Source of the DNA: Luteimicrobium xylanilyticum
GTDB lineage: Bacteria > Actinomycetota > Actinomycetes > Actinomycetales > Cellulomonadaceae
Assembly (NCBI RefSeq): GCF_009429125.1
Contig: NZ_CP045529.1
Coordinates: 1,984,001 to 2,048,000 of the forward strand
Reading direction: 5' to 3'
DNA length: 64,000 nucleotides
Under the pieces are notes generated by a model that was not told the DNA's origin, searched no databases, and saw only the letters and a list, made by a program, of their open reading frames with translations. Shown piece after piece: positions 57,184 to 64,000 of the stretch (position 1 is the stretch's first letter; every line of letters begins with the position of its first letter). Both the position numbers and the translations under genes were made by a program.

Positions 57184-59022
57184 ATGACCGAGTTGACCAC
57201 GCCCTCCCCTGCCCCCGAGCAGGCCACTTCCGACAGCGCCCCCGAGACGACGTTCCGCGACCTGGGGCTGCCCGCCACGCTCCTCGAGGCCGTCGAGGGC
57301 CTCGGGTTCGTCACGCCGTCGGCGATCCAGGCCGCCGCGATCCCCCCGCTCCTCGCGGGCCGCGACATCACCGGCGTCGCGCAGACGGGCACCGGCAAGA
57401 CCGCTGCGTTCGGTCTGCCCCTGCTCTCGCGCGTCGACCCCGACCTGCACAAGACCCAGGCACTCGTCCTGACGCCGACCCGCGAGCTCGCGCTCCAGGT
57501 CGCCGAGGCGATCGAGAGCTTCGCCTCCGCCCTCACGGGCGTCGAGGTCCTCGCCGTCTACGGCGGCGCCCCCTACCTGCCGCAGCAGCGCGCGCTGCAG
57601 CGCGGCGCTCAGGTCGTCGTCGGGACGCCCGGCCGCGTGATCGACCACCTCGAGCGCAAGAACCTCGTGCTCGACGACGTCCGCTTCCTCGCGCTCGACG
57701 AGGCCGACGAGATGCTCCGCATGGGCTTCGCGGAGGACGTCGACACCATCTTCGGTGCCGCGCCCGCCGAGCGTCAGGTCGCGCTGTTCTCCGCGACGAT
57801 GCCGGCCCCGATCCGTCGGGTCGCGCAGCAGCACCTCAACGACCCCGTGGAGATCGCCGTGTCGCGGCAGGCCTCCACGGTGACGACGGTCCACCAGACG
57901 TACGCGATCGTGCCCTTCCGCCACAAGGCGGGCTCGCTGGTGCGCGTCCTGCAGACGAGCGACGCCGACGCGGCGATCGTGTTCTGCCGCACCCGCGGCG
58001 CGGCGGAGGACGTCGGCACCGCCCTCGTCGAGCGCGGGATCGCCGCCGCGACGATCTCCGGCGACGTCGCCCAGAAGGACCGCGAGAAGATCGTCGAGCG
58101 CCTGCGCTCGGGCCAGATCGACGTCCTCGTCGCCACCGACGTCGCAGCACGCGGCCTCGACGTGGACCGCATCGGCCTCGTCGTCAACTTCGACCTGCCG
58201 GGCGAGCCCGAGGCGTACGTGCACCGCATCGGCCGCACGGGCCGCGCCGGTCGCACCGGCGAGGCGCTGAGCTTCGTCACCCCGCACGAGCGGGGCCGTC
58301 TGCGCCAGATCGAGCGCACCACCCGCACGCCGCTCGAGGAGATCTCCATCCCGACGCCCGCGGACGTCTCCGCGCACCGGGTCCGCCGCATGCTCGACGA
58401 CGTCGCCGACCGCCACGAGGCGGGTCGCCTCGACCTGTACGTGCGGCTGGTCCGCGAGCACCTGGCCGCGCACCCCGACCTCGACGCCGTCGAGCTCGCG
58501 GGCACGCTCGCCGCGCTCTTCGTGGGCGACAAGGGACCGAAGTCGCGCGAGGCCATCGAGGCCGAGAACGAGGCGGCCGAGCTCGCTGCCGCGTCGCGTG
58601 CGGTGCGCCAGCGTCGCGAGGTCGAGGACGGGGCTCGCCCGCGCCGCGGGCACGGCCACGACGACGACCGCGGCGGACGTCGCCGCGACGGTCGTCCCGA
58701 CCGCCGTCCGGGCGGCGCACGCGAGGACGACGGCCGTCCGGCGCGGCGGCTCGCCAACGGCACGCGCTACCGCGTGGCCGTCGGTCACACGCACGGCGTC
58801 GAGCCGCGCGGGATCGTCGGCGCGCTCGCGAACGAGGGTGGGCTCTCGGGCAAGGACGTCGGCAAGATCGACATCTTCGGCTCGTTCTCGCTCGTCGAGA
58901 TCGGCCGCCCGCTCGACGCCGCGACCCTCGACCGCATCGGCCGCGCGCGCGTCGGCGGGCGTCTGCTCCGGATCGCCGTCGACAAGGGCGCCCCGGCGGG
59001 CGCGCGCCGCAAGCGCGACTGA
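57184..59022 (+). CDS. deaD: DEAD-box RNA helicase (DeaD/CsdA-like)
   Basis: 612 residues from ATG 57184. Q motif TFRDLGLPATLLEAVEGLGFVTPSAIQAAAIP, Walker A AQTGTGKTAAFGLP, PTRELALQVAEAI, GTPGRVIDHL, DEAD in LALDEADEMLRMGF, SAT, and YVHRIGRTGRAGRTGEAL. A charged linker ([20 protein letters not shown]) leads to a DbpA-type RNA-binding RRM (RYRVAVGHTHGVEPRGIVGALANEGGLSGKDVGKIDIF). It remodels ribosomal and mRNA structure, especially in the cold. Frame extends upstream to 57034 without family similarity; the long leader may autoregulate it. Confidence 0.92.
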   Translation: MTELTTPSPAPEQATSDSAPETTFRDLGLPATLLEAVEGLGFVTPSAIQAAAIPPLLAGRDITGVAQTGTGKTAAFGLPLLSRVDPDLHKTQALVLTPTRELALQVAEAIESFASALTGVEVLAVYGGAPYLPQQRALQRGAQVVVGTPGRVIDHLERKNLVLDDVRFLALDEADEMLRMGFAEDVDTIFGAAPAERQVALFSATMPAPIRRVAQQHLNDPVEIAVSRQASTVTTVHQTYAIVPFRHKAGSLVRVLQTSDADAAIVFCRTRGAAEDVGTALVERGIAAATISGDVAQKDREKIVERLRSGQIDVLVATDVAARGLDVDRIGLVVNFDLPGEPEAYVHRIGRTGRAGRTGEALSFVTPHERGRLRQIERTTRTPLEEISIPTPADVSAHRVRRMLDDVADRHEAGRLDLYVRLVREHLAAHPDLDAVELAGTLAALFVGDKGPKSREAIEAENEAAELAAASRAVRQRREVEDGARPRRGHGHDDDRGGRRRDGRPDRRPGGAREDDGRPARRLANGTRYRVAVGHTHGVEPRGIVGALANEGGLSGKDVGKIDIFGSFSLVEIGRPLDAATLDRIGRARVGGRLLRIAVDKGAPAGARRKRD

Positions 59023-59060
59023 ATGACGGGCGACTGAATGACGCGCGACTGACAGCGACG
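59016..59060. repeat. Tandem 15-bp repeat across the deaD stop codon
   Basis: CGACTGAATGACGGG (59016-59030), CGACTGAATGACGCG (59031-59045) and a decayed third unit (59046-59060). Each carries the TGA that ends the gene, so read-through or slippage would meet repeated stops. Confidence 0.8.
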
Positions 59061-59062
59061 CA

Positions 59063-59100
59063 CGGCGGCCCGCGCACCTCACGAGAGGTGCGGGCCGCCG
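59063..59100. terminator. Terminator hairpin downstream of deaD
   Basis: Stem CGGCGGCCC + GCACCT (59063-59071, 59074-59079) pairs with AGGTGC + GGGCCGCCG (59086-59100), with a 2-nt bulge and 6-nt loop. Very stable; between convergent deaD and the PH-domain gene. Confidence 0.8.
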
Positions 59101-59107
59101 TCGTCCC

Positions 59108-59167
59108 CGAGGTAGTACGGCCGCCGTACTACCTCGCGAAGTAGTACGGCCGCCGGAATACTTCGCG
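59108..59167. repeat. Compound inverted repeat with two hairpins sharing a 15-bp direct repeat
   Basis: CGAGGTAGTACGG/CCGTACTACCTCG (59108-59120 with 59124-59136) is followed by CGCGAAGTA/TACTTCGCG (59135-59143 with 59159-59167). Both contain GTAGTACGGCCGCCG (59112-59126 and 59141-59155). It ends 5 bp before the stop of the convergent PH-domain gene. Confidence 0.8.
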
Positions 59168-59171
59168 AAGG

Positions 59172-59648
59172 TCAGTGGCGCTCCGGCGGCTCCGAAGAAG
59201 AGGGCGGCAGCTCGGGTGCTTCGCCGTGCAGCTCCACGAGGTGCACGAGGCGGTTCGCCGCACGGGTGCCACGTGCGCCGTCGGCGCGCTGGATCGCCAT
59301 CACGGCGAGCGTCTTGCCGTCCGCGAGGTCGAGGGCGACCCACGGGTCGTTCGGCCCGAAGTGCACGGCGACCACCTCCGCCCAGTCGAGCCTGCGCCGT
59401 CGGACGATATTGCTCACGACGAGACCCTGCGGGCTCGGGACGGCACTCGTGTTCACGAGCAGCTCGATGAGCCAGCCCCCGAGCAGCCCGATCACGACGA
59501 CCGAGATCCGCTCGCCGGTCCGGAACGTGGGACCCACCCCCGTGAGCGCGACCACGATGCACCCGACCACGAAGACGGTGCCGGTGACGGCGCCGGCGAT
59601 CAGGGCGAAGCGGGGACGGAAGGTGGCGTAGAGGTCGCCGTCGGGCAC
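59172..59648 (-). CDS. PH-domain membrane protein
   Basis: 158 residues. Two N-terminal TM helices (FALIAGAVTGTVFVVGCIVVAL, ISVVVIGLLGGWLIELLVNTSA) and a cytoplasmic bacterial PH-like domain: VPSPQGLVVSNIVRRRRLDWAEVVAVHFGPNDPWVALDLADGKTLAVMAIQRADG. Such bPH proteins are the usual companions of hisG/ribH in Micrococcales; role unknown. GTG 59648 after GGGGGGAG, 23 bp downstream of hisG. Confidence 0.88.
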   Translation of the reverse strand: MPDGDLYATFRPRFALIAGAVTGTVFVVGCIVVALTGVGPTFRTGERISVVVIGLLGGWLIELLVNTSAVPSPQGLVVSNIVRRRRLDWAEVVAVHFGPNDPWVALDLADGKTLAVMAIQRADGARGTRAANRLVHLVELHGEAPELPPSSSEPPERH

Positions 59649-59671
59649 CGCTCCCCCCTTCCGCCCGCGCG

Positions 59672-60520
59672 TCAGAGCCGGCAGGCGTGGATCGACGTCA
59701 CCAGGATCGCACGGGCACCGAGGTCGTACAGGGTGTCCATGACACGGTTGGTCTGGCTGCGCGGGACCATCGCCCGGACCGCAGCCCAGGAGCGGTCGTG
59801 CAGCGGGGACACGGTGGGCGACTCGAGGCCCGGCGTCACGGCGACGGCCTGCTCGACGAGGTCGAGCGGGCAGTCGTAGTCCATGAGCACGTACTCGCGG
59901 GCCGTGAGGACGCCCTGGAGCCGGCGCGTGAGCACGTCGAGGCCCTCGGGCTCGGGCAGGTCGCCGTTGCGGATGAGCACGGCCTCGGAGACCAGCAGCG
60001 GGTCCCCGAAGACCTCGAGCCCGGCCGCACGCAGCGTCGTCCCGGTCTCGACGACGTCGGCGATCACGTCGGCGACACCGAGCCGCACCGCGGTCTCGAC
60101 GGCGCCGTCGAGGTGCACGACCGCCTCGGGCTCGACGTCCTTCTCGGCGAGGTGCGCGAGCACGAGCCCGGGGTACGACGTCGCGACCCGCTTGCCCGCG
60201 ACGTCGGCGACCGACGTCGCGGTGCCGACGGGCGCGGCGAAGCGGAACGTCGACCGGGCGAAGCCGAGCGAGAGGTGCTCGACGTCCGTGGCGCCCGAGT
60301 CGATCATGAGGTCACGACCGGTGATCCCGACGTCGACGGTGCCCGCCCCGACGTACACGGCGACGTCACGGGGGCGCAGGAAGAAGAACTCGACGTCGTT
60401 GTCGGGGTCGGCGAGCACGAGCTCGCGCGGGTCGCGGCGCTGACGGTAGCCCGACTCGCGGAGCATGTCGGCAGCGGGTTCGGACAGGGAGCCCTTGTTG
60501 GGCACGGCGATACGGAGCAC
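59672..60520 (-). CDS. hisG: ATP phosphoribosyltransferase, long form
   Basis: 282 residues: [61 protein letters not shown] (PRPP-binding) and a C-terminal HisG_C ACT-like regulatory domain ([23 protein letters not shown]). Catalyses the first step of histidine biosynthesis, ATP + PRPP to phosphoribosyl-ATP, and is inhibited by histidine. GTG 60520. Follows hisE after an 81-bp gap with a hairpin. Confidence 0.95.
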   Translation of the reverse strand: MLRIAVPNKGSLSEPAADMLRESGYRQRRDPRELVLADPDNDVEFFFLRPRDVAVYVGAGTVDVGITGRDLMIDSGATDVEHLSLGFARSTFRFAAPVGTATSVADVAGKRVATSYPGLVLAHLAEKDVEPEAVVHLDGAVETAVRLGVADVIADVVETGTTLRAAGLEVFGDPLLVSEAVLIRNGDLPEPEGLDVLTRRLQGVLTAREYVLMDYDCPLDLVEQAVAVTPGLESPTVSPLHDRSWAAVRAMVPRSQTNRVMDTLYDLGARAILVTSIHACRL

Positions 60521-60563
60521 GGCGGGAATCCTCAGAGGGTCACGGGTCGGTGGGGACGTCGGG

Positions 60564-60601
60564 CGGGCACCCGCGGCGGACTTTCAGCCGCCGCGTGCCC
60601 G
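60564..60601. terminator. Intercistronic hairpin between hisE and hisG
   Basis: CGGGCAC + GCGGCGG (60564-60570, 60573-60579) pairs with CCGCCGC + GTGCCCG (60588-60594, 60595-60601), with 8-nt loop and 2-nt bulge. On the coding strand it begins one base after the hisE stop. It may attenuate, or protect the hisE 3' end. Confidence 0.65.
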
Positions 60602-60865
60602 TCACAGATGGCGGTACACGTCCTCGAGCGTCAGCCCCTTCGCGACCATCAGCACCTGCAGGTGGTAGAGGAGCTGGGAGATCTCCAGCGCGGCGTCGTC
60701 GAGCGTCTCGTGCTCGGCCGCCATCCAGACCTCGGCGGCCTCCTCGACGATCTTCTTGCCGATCGCATGCACGCCGGCGTCCAGCTCCGCGACCGTGCCG
60801 GACCCCTCGGGGCGGGCGGCGGCCTTCTCGGTGAGCTCGGCGAACAGGGCATCGAAGGTCTTCAC
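60602..60865 (-). CDS. hisE: Phosphoribosyl-ATP pyrophosphatase
   Basis: 87 residues, standalone HisE (all-alpha MazG-like): [75 protein letters not shown]. The EExxE ([12 protein letters not shown]) and EISQLLYH helices carry Mg ligands. Hydrolyses PR-ATP to PR-AMP, second step of histidine biosynthesis. GTG 60865, 77 bp after ribH. Pairing with hisG only is typical of actinobacteria, where his genes are split. Confidence 0.95.
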   Translation of the reverse strand: MKTFDALFAELTEKAAARPEGSGTVAELDAGVHAIGKKIVEEAAEVWMAAEHETLDDAALEISQLLYHLQVLMVAKGLTLEDVYRHL

Positions 60866-60942
60866 GCCGTCAGCCTAGTGGCCGGACACGGCGGGACGTC
60901 GGGCGGTCCGCCCACCGGGCAGACCCCCCGACGGGGGCGGGC

Positions 60943-61407
60943 TCAGAGCCCGCGGAGCGCGACCACCGTCGCGACGGCGGCCTCCGCGGCCTCGGCCCCC
61001 TTGTCCTCCTTCGACTCGGACAACCCGGCACGGTCGAGCGCCTGCTGCTCGTCGTCGCACGTGAGCACGCCGAACCCGACGGGCACGCCCGTCCGGGTCG
61101 CGACGTCCGTGAGCCCGTGGGTCGCGGCCTCGCACACGTACTCGAAGTGCGGGGTCCCGCCACGGATCACGACGCCGAGCGCGACCACCGCGTCGGACGT
61201 CGCGGCCGCGCGCGCCGCCGCGACCGGGAGCTCGAACGTCCCGGGGACCCGGATCTCGCGCACGTCCGTGACGTTCGCCTCCGCCAGCGCCCGACGGGCG
61301 CCAGCCAGGAGGCCGTCCATCACGACGTCGTGCCAGCTCGCCGCGACGACCGTGACCCGCAGGCCCGTCCCGTCGGTGTGGATGGTGGGTGCTCCGGCGC
61401 CGCTCAT
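60943..61407 (-). CDS. ribH: 6,7-dimethyl-8-ribityllumazine synthase
   Basis: 154 residues: [41 protein letters not shown] (GTFELP), [29 protein letters not shown] (His near HFEYVC), [21 protein letters not shown]. Condenses ArP with dihydroxybutanone phosphate to lumazine in an icosahedral or pentameric assembly. ATG 61407 overlaps the ribBA stop (ATGA), so the enzymes making and using the substrate are coupled. Confidence 0.96.
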   Translation of the reverse strand: MSGAGAPTIHTDGTGLRVTVVAASWHDVVMDGLLAGARRALAEANVTDVREIRVPGTFELPVAAARAAATSDAVVALGVVIRGGTPHFEYVCEAATHGLTDVATRTGVPVGFGVLTCDDEQQALDRAGLSESKEDKGAEAAEAAVATVVALRGL

Positions 61408-62708
61408 GCGTGCTCCTCGTTGTCGATGCTGTCGTCGTTGTCGGTGATGGATTCCAGCAGGTGGCCCATCTGGGTCTTCTTGGTCCGCAGGTACGCGTCG
61501 TTGTAGACGGAGCGCCCCACCTCGAGCCGGCGGGTCGACGCCACGTCGATGCCGCTCGCCGTGAGGCCGGAGACCTTGGCCGGGTTGTTCGTGAGCAGCT
61601 CGACGCGGTCGAGGCCCAGGTCCGCGAGGATCGCGGCCGCGGCCCCGTACTCGCGCCGGTCCACGGGCCAACCGAGCTCGAGGTTCGCCTGCACCGTGTC
61701 GAGCCCGGCGTCCTGCAGCGCGTACGCGTGCACCTTGGCCAGCAGGCCGATGCCGCGGCCCTCGTGCCCGCGCAGGTACACGACCGCGCCGCCCTCACGT
61801 GTCACCGTCTCCATCGCCGCGTGCAGCTGCGGACCGCAGTCGCAGCGCAGCGAGCCGAACGCGTCGCCCGTGAGGCACTCGGAGTGCACGCGCACCACGG
61901 GCGTCTCGGCGGGCTCGAGCGGCGGGTTCGCCGGGACGAGGGCCACGTGCTCCGCGCCGGTCCGCAGGTCGCGGTACCCGTGGATGCGGAAGTGCCCGTG
62001 CGCCGTCGGGAGGAACGCCTCGGTGGTGGCACGGACCCGCGGGGTGTGCGCCGCCCCGTCCCCGGGTGCGGCCTCCGACTCGCTCACCGGGTCGTGCTTG
62101 CGGCGCCACGCGATGAGGTCCGCGATCGTGAGGATCAGGAGCCCGTCGCGTTCCGCCAGCTCCTCGACGTCGCCGAGGCGCATCATCGTGCCGTCGTCGT
62201 TCACGAGCTCCGCGATCGCCCCGACGACGCCCGCCCCCGCCAGCCGGCACAGGTCCACCGCGGCCTCGGTGTGGCCCGCGCGGTGGAGCACCCCACCGGG
62301 GACGGCGCGCAGCGGCAGCACGTGGCCGGGACGGATGAGGTCGGACGGACCGCTCGCGGCGTCGGCCAGCACCTGCAGGGTGCGTGTGCGGTCGGCGGCG
62401 GAGATGCCCGTCGTGACGCCCGTCGCCGCGTCGACGGTCACCGTGTACGCGGTGCGCCGCGGGTCCTGCGACTGCGGCACCATGAGCGGCAGCTCGAGCG
62501 CGTCCGCGCGCCACGTCGGCATCGGGGCGCACAGGTACCCGCTCGAGTGCCGGATCGTCCACGCGACCCACTCGGCGCTCGCGGCCTGCGCGGAGAGGAC
62601 GACGTCCACCTCGTTCTCGCGCTCGGGCGAGTCGGCGACGAGCACGGGGCGCCCGGCGCGCAGCTCCTCGAGGGCCTCCTCGACGGTCGCCAGGACGACG
62701 CCGCTCAT
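61404..62708 (-). CDS. ribBA: Bifunctional 3,4-DHBP synthase / GTP cyclohydrolase II
   Basis: 434 residues. RibB part (~1-205): [71 protein letters not shown]. The usual RENEGD loop reads RENEVD. RibA part: [24 protein letters not shown] with three zinc Cys, [15 protein letters not shown], and [15 protein letters not shown]. Makes both riboflavin precursors. ATG 62708 overlaps the ribE stop (ATGA). Confidence 0.95.
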   Translation of the reverse strand: MSGVVLATVEEALEELRAGRPVLVADSPERENEVDVVLSAQAASAEWVAWTIRHSSGYLCAPMPTWRADALELPLMVPQSQDPRRTAYTVTVDAATGVTTGISAADRTRTLQVLADAASGPSDLIRPGHVLPLRAVPGGVLHRAGHTEAAVDLCRLAGAGVVGAIAELVNDDGTMMRLGDVEELAERDGLLILTIADLIAWRRKHDPVSESEAAPGDGAAHTPRVRATTEAFLPTAHGHFRIHGYRDLRTGAEHVALVPANPPLEPAETPVVRVHSECLTGDAFGSLRCDCGPQLHAAMETVTREGGAVVYLRGHEGRGIGLLAKVHAYALQDAGLDTVQANLELGWPVDRREYGAAAAILADLGLDRVELLTNNPAKVSGLTASGIDVASTRRLEVGRSVYNDAYLRTKKTQMGHLLESITDNDDSIDNEEHA

Positions 62709-63361
62709 GCCCGCGCCCCTGCCGTACCCGCCGTCGTGGGTGCAGCCCCGGACGCGAGGTGCTGCAGGTGCCGCTCGACGTACTTGGACAGGACGTCGAC
62801 CTCGAGGTTGACGAGGTCGGCCTCGCCGAGGAGACCGAGAGTCGTGTCCGCGAGGGTGGTCGGGATGAGCGAGACGCCGAACGCGTCGTCGGACACCCAC
62901 GTGACGGTGAGGGACACGCCGCTCACCGTGACCGAGCCCTTCTCGGCGAGGTACCGCGCGACGTCGGGCGACGTCGCGACCGTGACCTCGTCCCAGCGCG
63001 GCCCGGGCACACGCTCACGGATGGCGCCGACGCCGTCGACGTGGCCCTGCACGACGTGGCCGCCGAGGCGGGCGTCGGCGCGCAGCGCGCGCTCCAGGTT
63101 GACGCGACGGCCGGGTGCGAGCTTCTCGAGCGCCGTCCGGCGCAGGGACTCGGGCATGACGTCCGCGGTGAACGTCCCGGGCCCGGCGGAGCCGAGCGAG
63201 GTCACCGTGAGACAGACGCCGTCGACGGCGATCGAGTCGCCGTGCTTCGCGTCGGACGTCACGATCGGGCCGCGCACGGTGAGCACGGCGTCCGTCTCGG
63301 GGCCGTCGGGGAACTCGATCCCGACGACCTCGCCGACCTCTTCGACGATCCCGGTGAACAT
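62705..63361 (-). CDS. ribE: Riboflavin synthase alpha subunit
   Basis: 218 residues, two lumazine-binding barrels: MFTGIVEEVGEV (universal N-terminus), DSIAVDGVCLTVTSL, ESLRRTAL, then GGHVVQGHVDGVGAI, GSVTVSGVSLTVTWV, TTLADTTLG and a trimerising C-terminal helix NLEVDVLSKYVERHL. Dismutates two lumazines to riboflavin. ATG 63361 overlaps the ribD stop (ATGA). Confidence 0.96.
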   Translation of the reverse strand: MFTGIVEEVGEVVGIEFPDGPETDAVLTVRGPIVTSDAKHGDSIAVDGVCLTVTSLGSAGPGTFTADVMPESLRRTALEKLAPGRRVNLERALRADARLGGHVVQGHVDGVGAIRERVPGPRWDEVTVATSPDVARYLAEKGSVTVSGVSLTVTWVSDDAFGVSLIPTTLADTTLGLLGEADLVNLEVDVLSKYVERHLQHLASGAAPTTAGTAGARA

Positions 63362-64000
63362 CAGGCCTCCTGTACGGATGGGTGAGCAGGTGAGGGGTGC
63401 GTGCGCGCGACGAGCAGGACGTCGTCGCCGAGCCGGCGGACGTCGTGCGTGCGCCAGCGGAGCGCGTCCGCGATGGTGGTGACGCCGAGGTCGCCGACGG
63501 CGCCGGGTCCGGCACCGAGGAGCAGGGGCGCGACGTAGGCGTGCAGCTCGTCGACGACGCCCGCGCGCAGGAATGCCGTCGCGAGCGTGGGACCGCCCTC
63601 GACGAGCAGAGTCCGGACCTCGCGCGCGGCGAGCGCGGCGAGGACCTCGGTCACGTCGTGCGTCGCGAGGTGGACCAGCTCGCCGCCGTCCTCGGTCCGC
63701 AGCCGGGCGCCGGCGGGAACCTCGCGGTGCCCGACGACGACGCGCACGGGCTGGTGGTCCGCGCGCCCGCCGTCGGGGTGCCTCGCGGTCAGTGCGGGGT
63801 CGTCGGCGACCACGGTCCCGGTGCCGACGGCGATCGCGTCGACCACGGCGCGGACCTCGTGCGCGTGCGCCCGGGCCGCGGGGCCGGTGATCCACCGGCT
63901 CGTGCCGTCGGCGGCGGCGACGCGCCCGTCGAGCGTCGTGGCGGACTTGAGGATCACGTACGGACGCCCTGCCGCGGCGGACGCGGCCCACGCGTGGGTG
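63361..64000 (-). CDS. ribD: Riboflavin biosynthesis protein RibD, C-terminal part (5' end outside the window)
   Basis: The visible 212 residues are the end of the deaminase-reductase linker (GRPYVILKSATTLDGRVAAADGTSRWITG) and the HTP reductase domain: VDAIAVGTGTVVADDPALTAR, VRTLLVEGGPTLATAFLRAGVVDELHAYVAPLLLGAG. The N-terminal zinc deaminase would lie beyond 64000. RibD converts the GTP cyclohydrolase product to ArP. First visible gene of ribD-ribE-ribBA-ribH; any FMN riboswitch would be upstream, out of view. Confidence 0.95.
   Translation of the reverse strand, partial: THAWAASAAAGRPYVILKSATTLDGRVAAADGTSRWITGPAARAHAHEVRAVVDAIAVGTGTVVADDPALTARHPDGGRADHQPVRVVVGHREVPAGARLRTEDGGELVHLATHDVTEVLAALAAREVRTLLVEGGPTLATAFLRAGVVDELHAYVAPLLLGAGPGAVGDLGVTTIADALRWRTHDVRRLGDDVLLVARTHPSPAHPSVQEA

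Noticed and set aside
56917-59562. Open minus-strand frame opposite deaD
   Set aside because: Antisense shadow; crosses the terminator and contains no recognisable domain.

Overview
The window is a gene-dense stretch of very high-GC actinobacterial chromosome. Coding frames are strongly GC3-biased, many starts are GTG, and cotranscribed genes often overlap as ATGA or GTGA. Several blocks are actinobacterial signatures: pafB-pafC-tatA-tatC-helY, separate lnt and ppm1, rbpA, and a pgsA/DUF881/sbp/DUF881/garA/ftsR/DUF151/merR cluster laid out like Mycobacterium Rv1822-Rv1830. Gene content and order suggest a member of the Micrococcales, perhaps Cellulomonadaceae or Promicromonosporaceae; this is inference. 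I see no tRNA, rRNA, CRISPR array or intact insertion sequence.

Layout: 1-8.3 kb has a truncated MFS exporter, a small membrane protein, an LLM oxidoreductase, a soluble CNB-histidine kinase next to a response-regulator/FAD-oxidoreductase fusion, an FMN reductase/LLM monooxygenase pair, and a Sua5/YciO protein. 8.3-18.3 kb has dps, a lipase-maturation-factor-like protein, divergent glgP and UDP-glucose pyrophosphorylase genes, a TetR-controlled DHA2 efflux pump and a DUF3866 gene. 18.3-30.6 kb holds pafBC, tatAC, a lipid kinase, helY, an amidohydrolase, lnt-ppm1 and, convergent to them, rbpA. 30.9-34.6 kb is an AraC/VOC/UvrA-like ABC/PNPOx cassette that looks like drug resistance.

34.6-36.1 kb carries a second, archaeal-type aspartyl-tRNA synthetase behind what reads as a translational T-box riboswitch. 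37.98-39.3 kb is a compositionally odd gap holding an orphan small gene, a candidate chromosomal dif site (38666-38693), a wrecked isochorismatase pseudogene, and then a tyrosine recombinase. This may be the replication terminus. 40.4-50.3 kb contains an AraC regulator with a DUF1772 gene, a NarL-type two-component system facing an array of inverted repeats, a P2-type cation ATPase and an alkaline phosphatase.

50.3-56.9 kb is the garA/ftsR cluster (gcvH missing), with repeated CCTC-N5-GAGG palindromes. 57-59 kb is a DEAD-box helicase behind a long structured leader. 59.2-64 kb is a leftward operon-like run ribD(partial)-ribE-ribBA-ribH-hisE-hisG and a PH-domain protein.

A window-wide theme is leaderless expression: about 18 genes have TAnnnT exactly 6-8 nt before the start codon and no Shine-Dalgarno sequence, while genes inside operons use Shine-Dalgarno sequences or stop/start overlaps.
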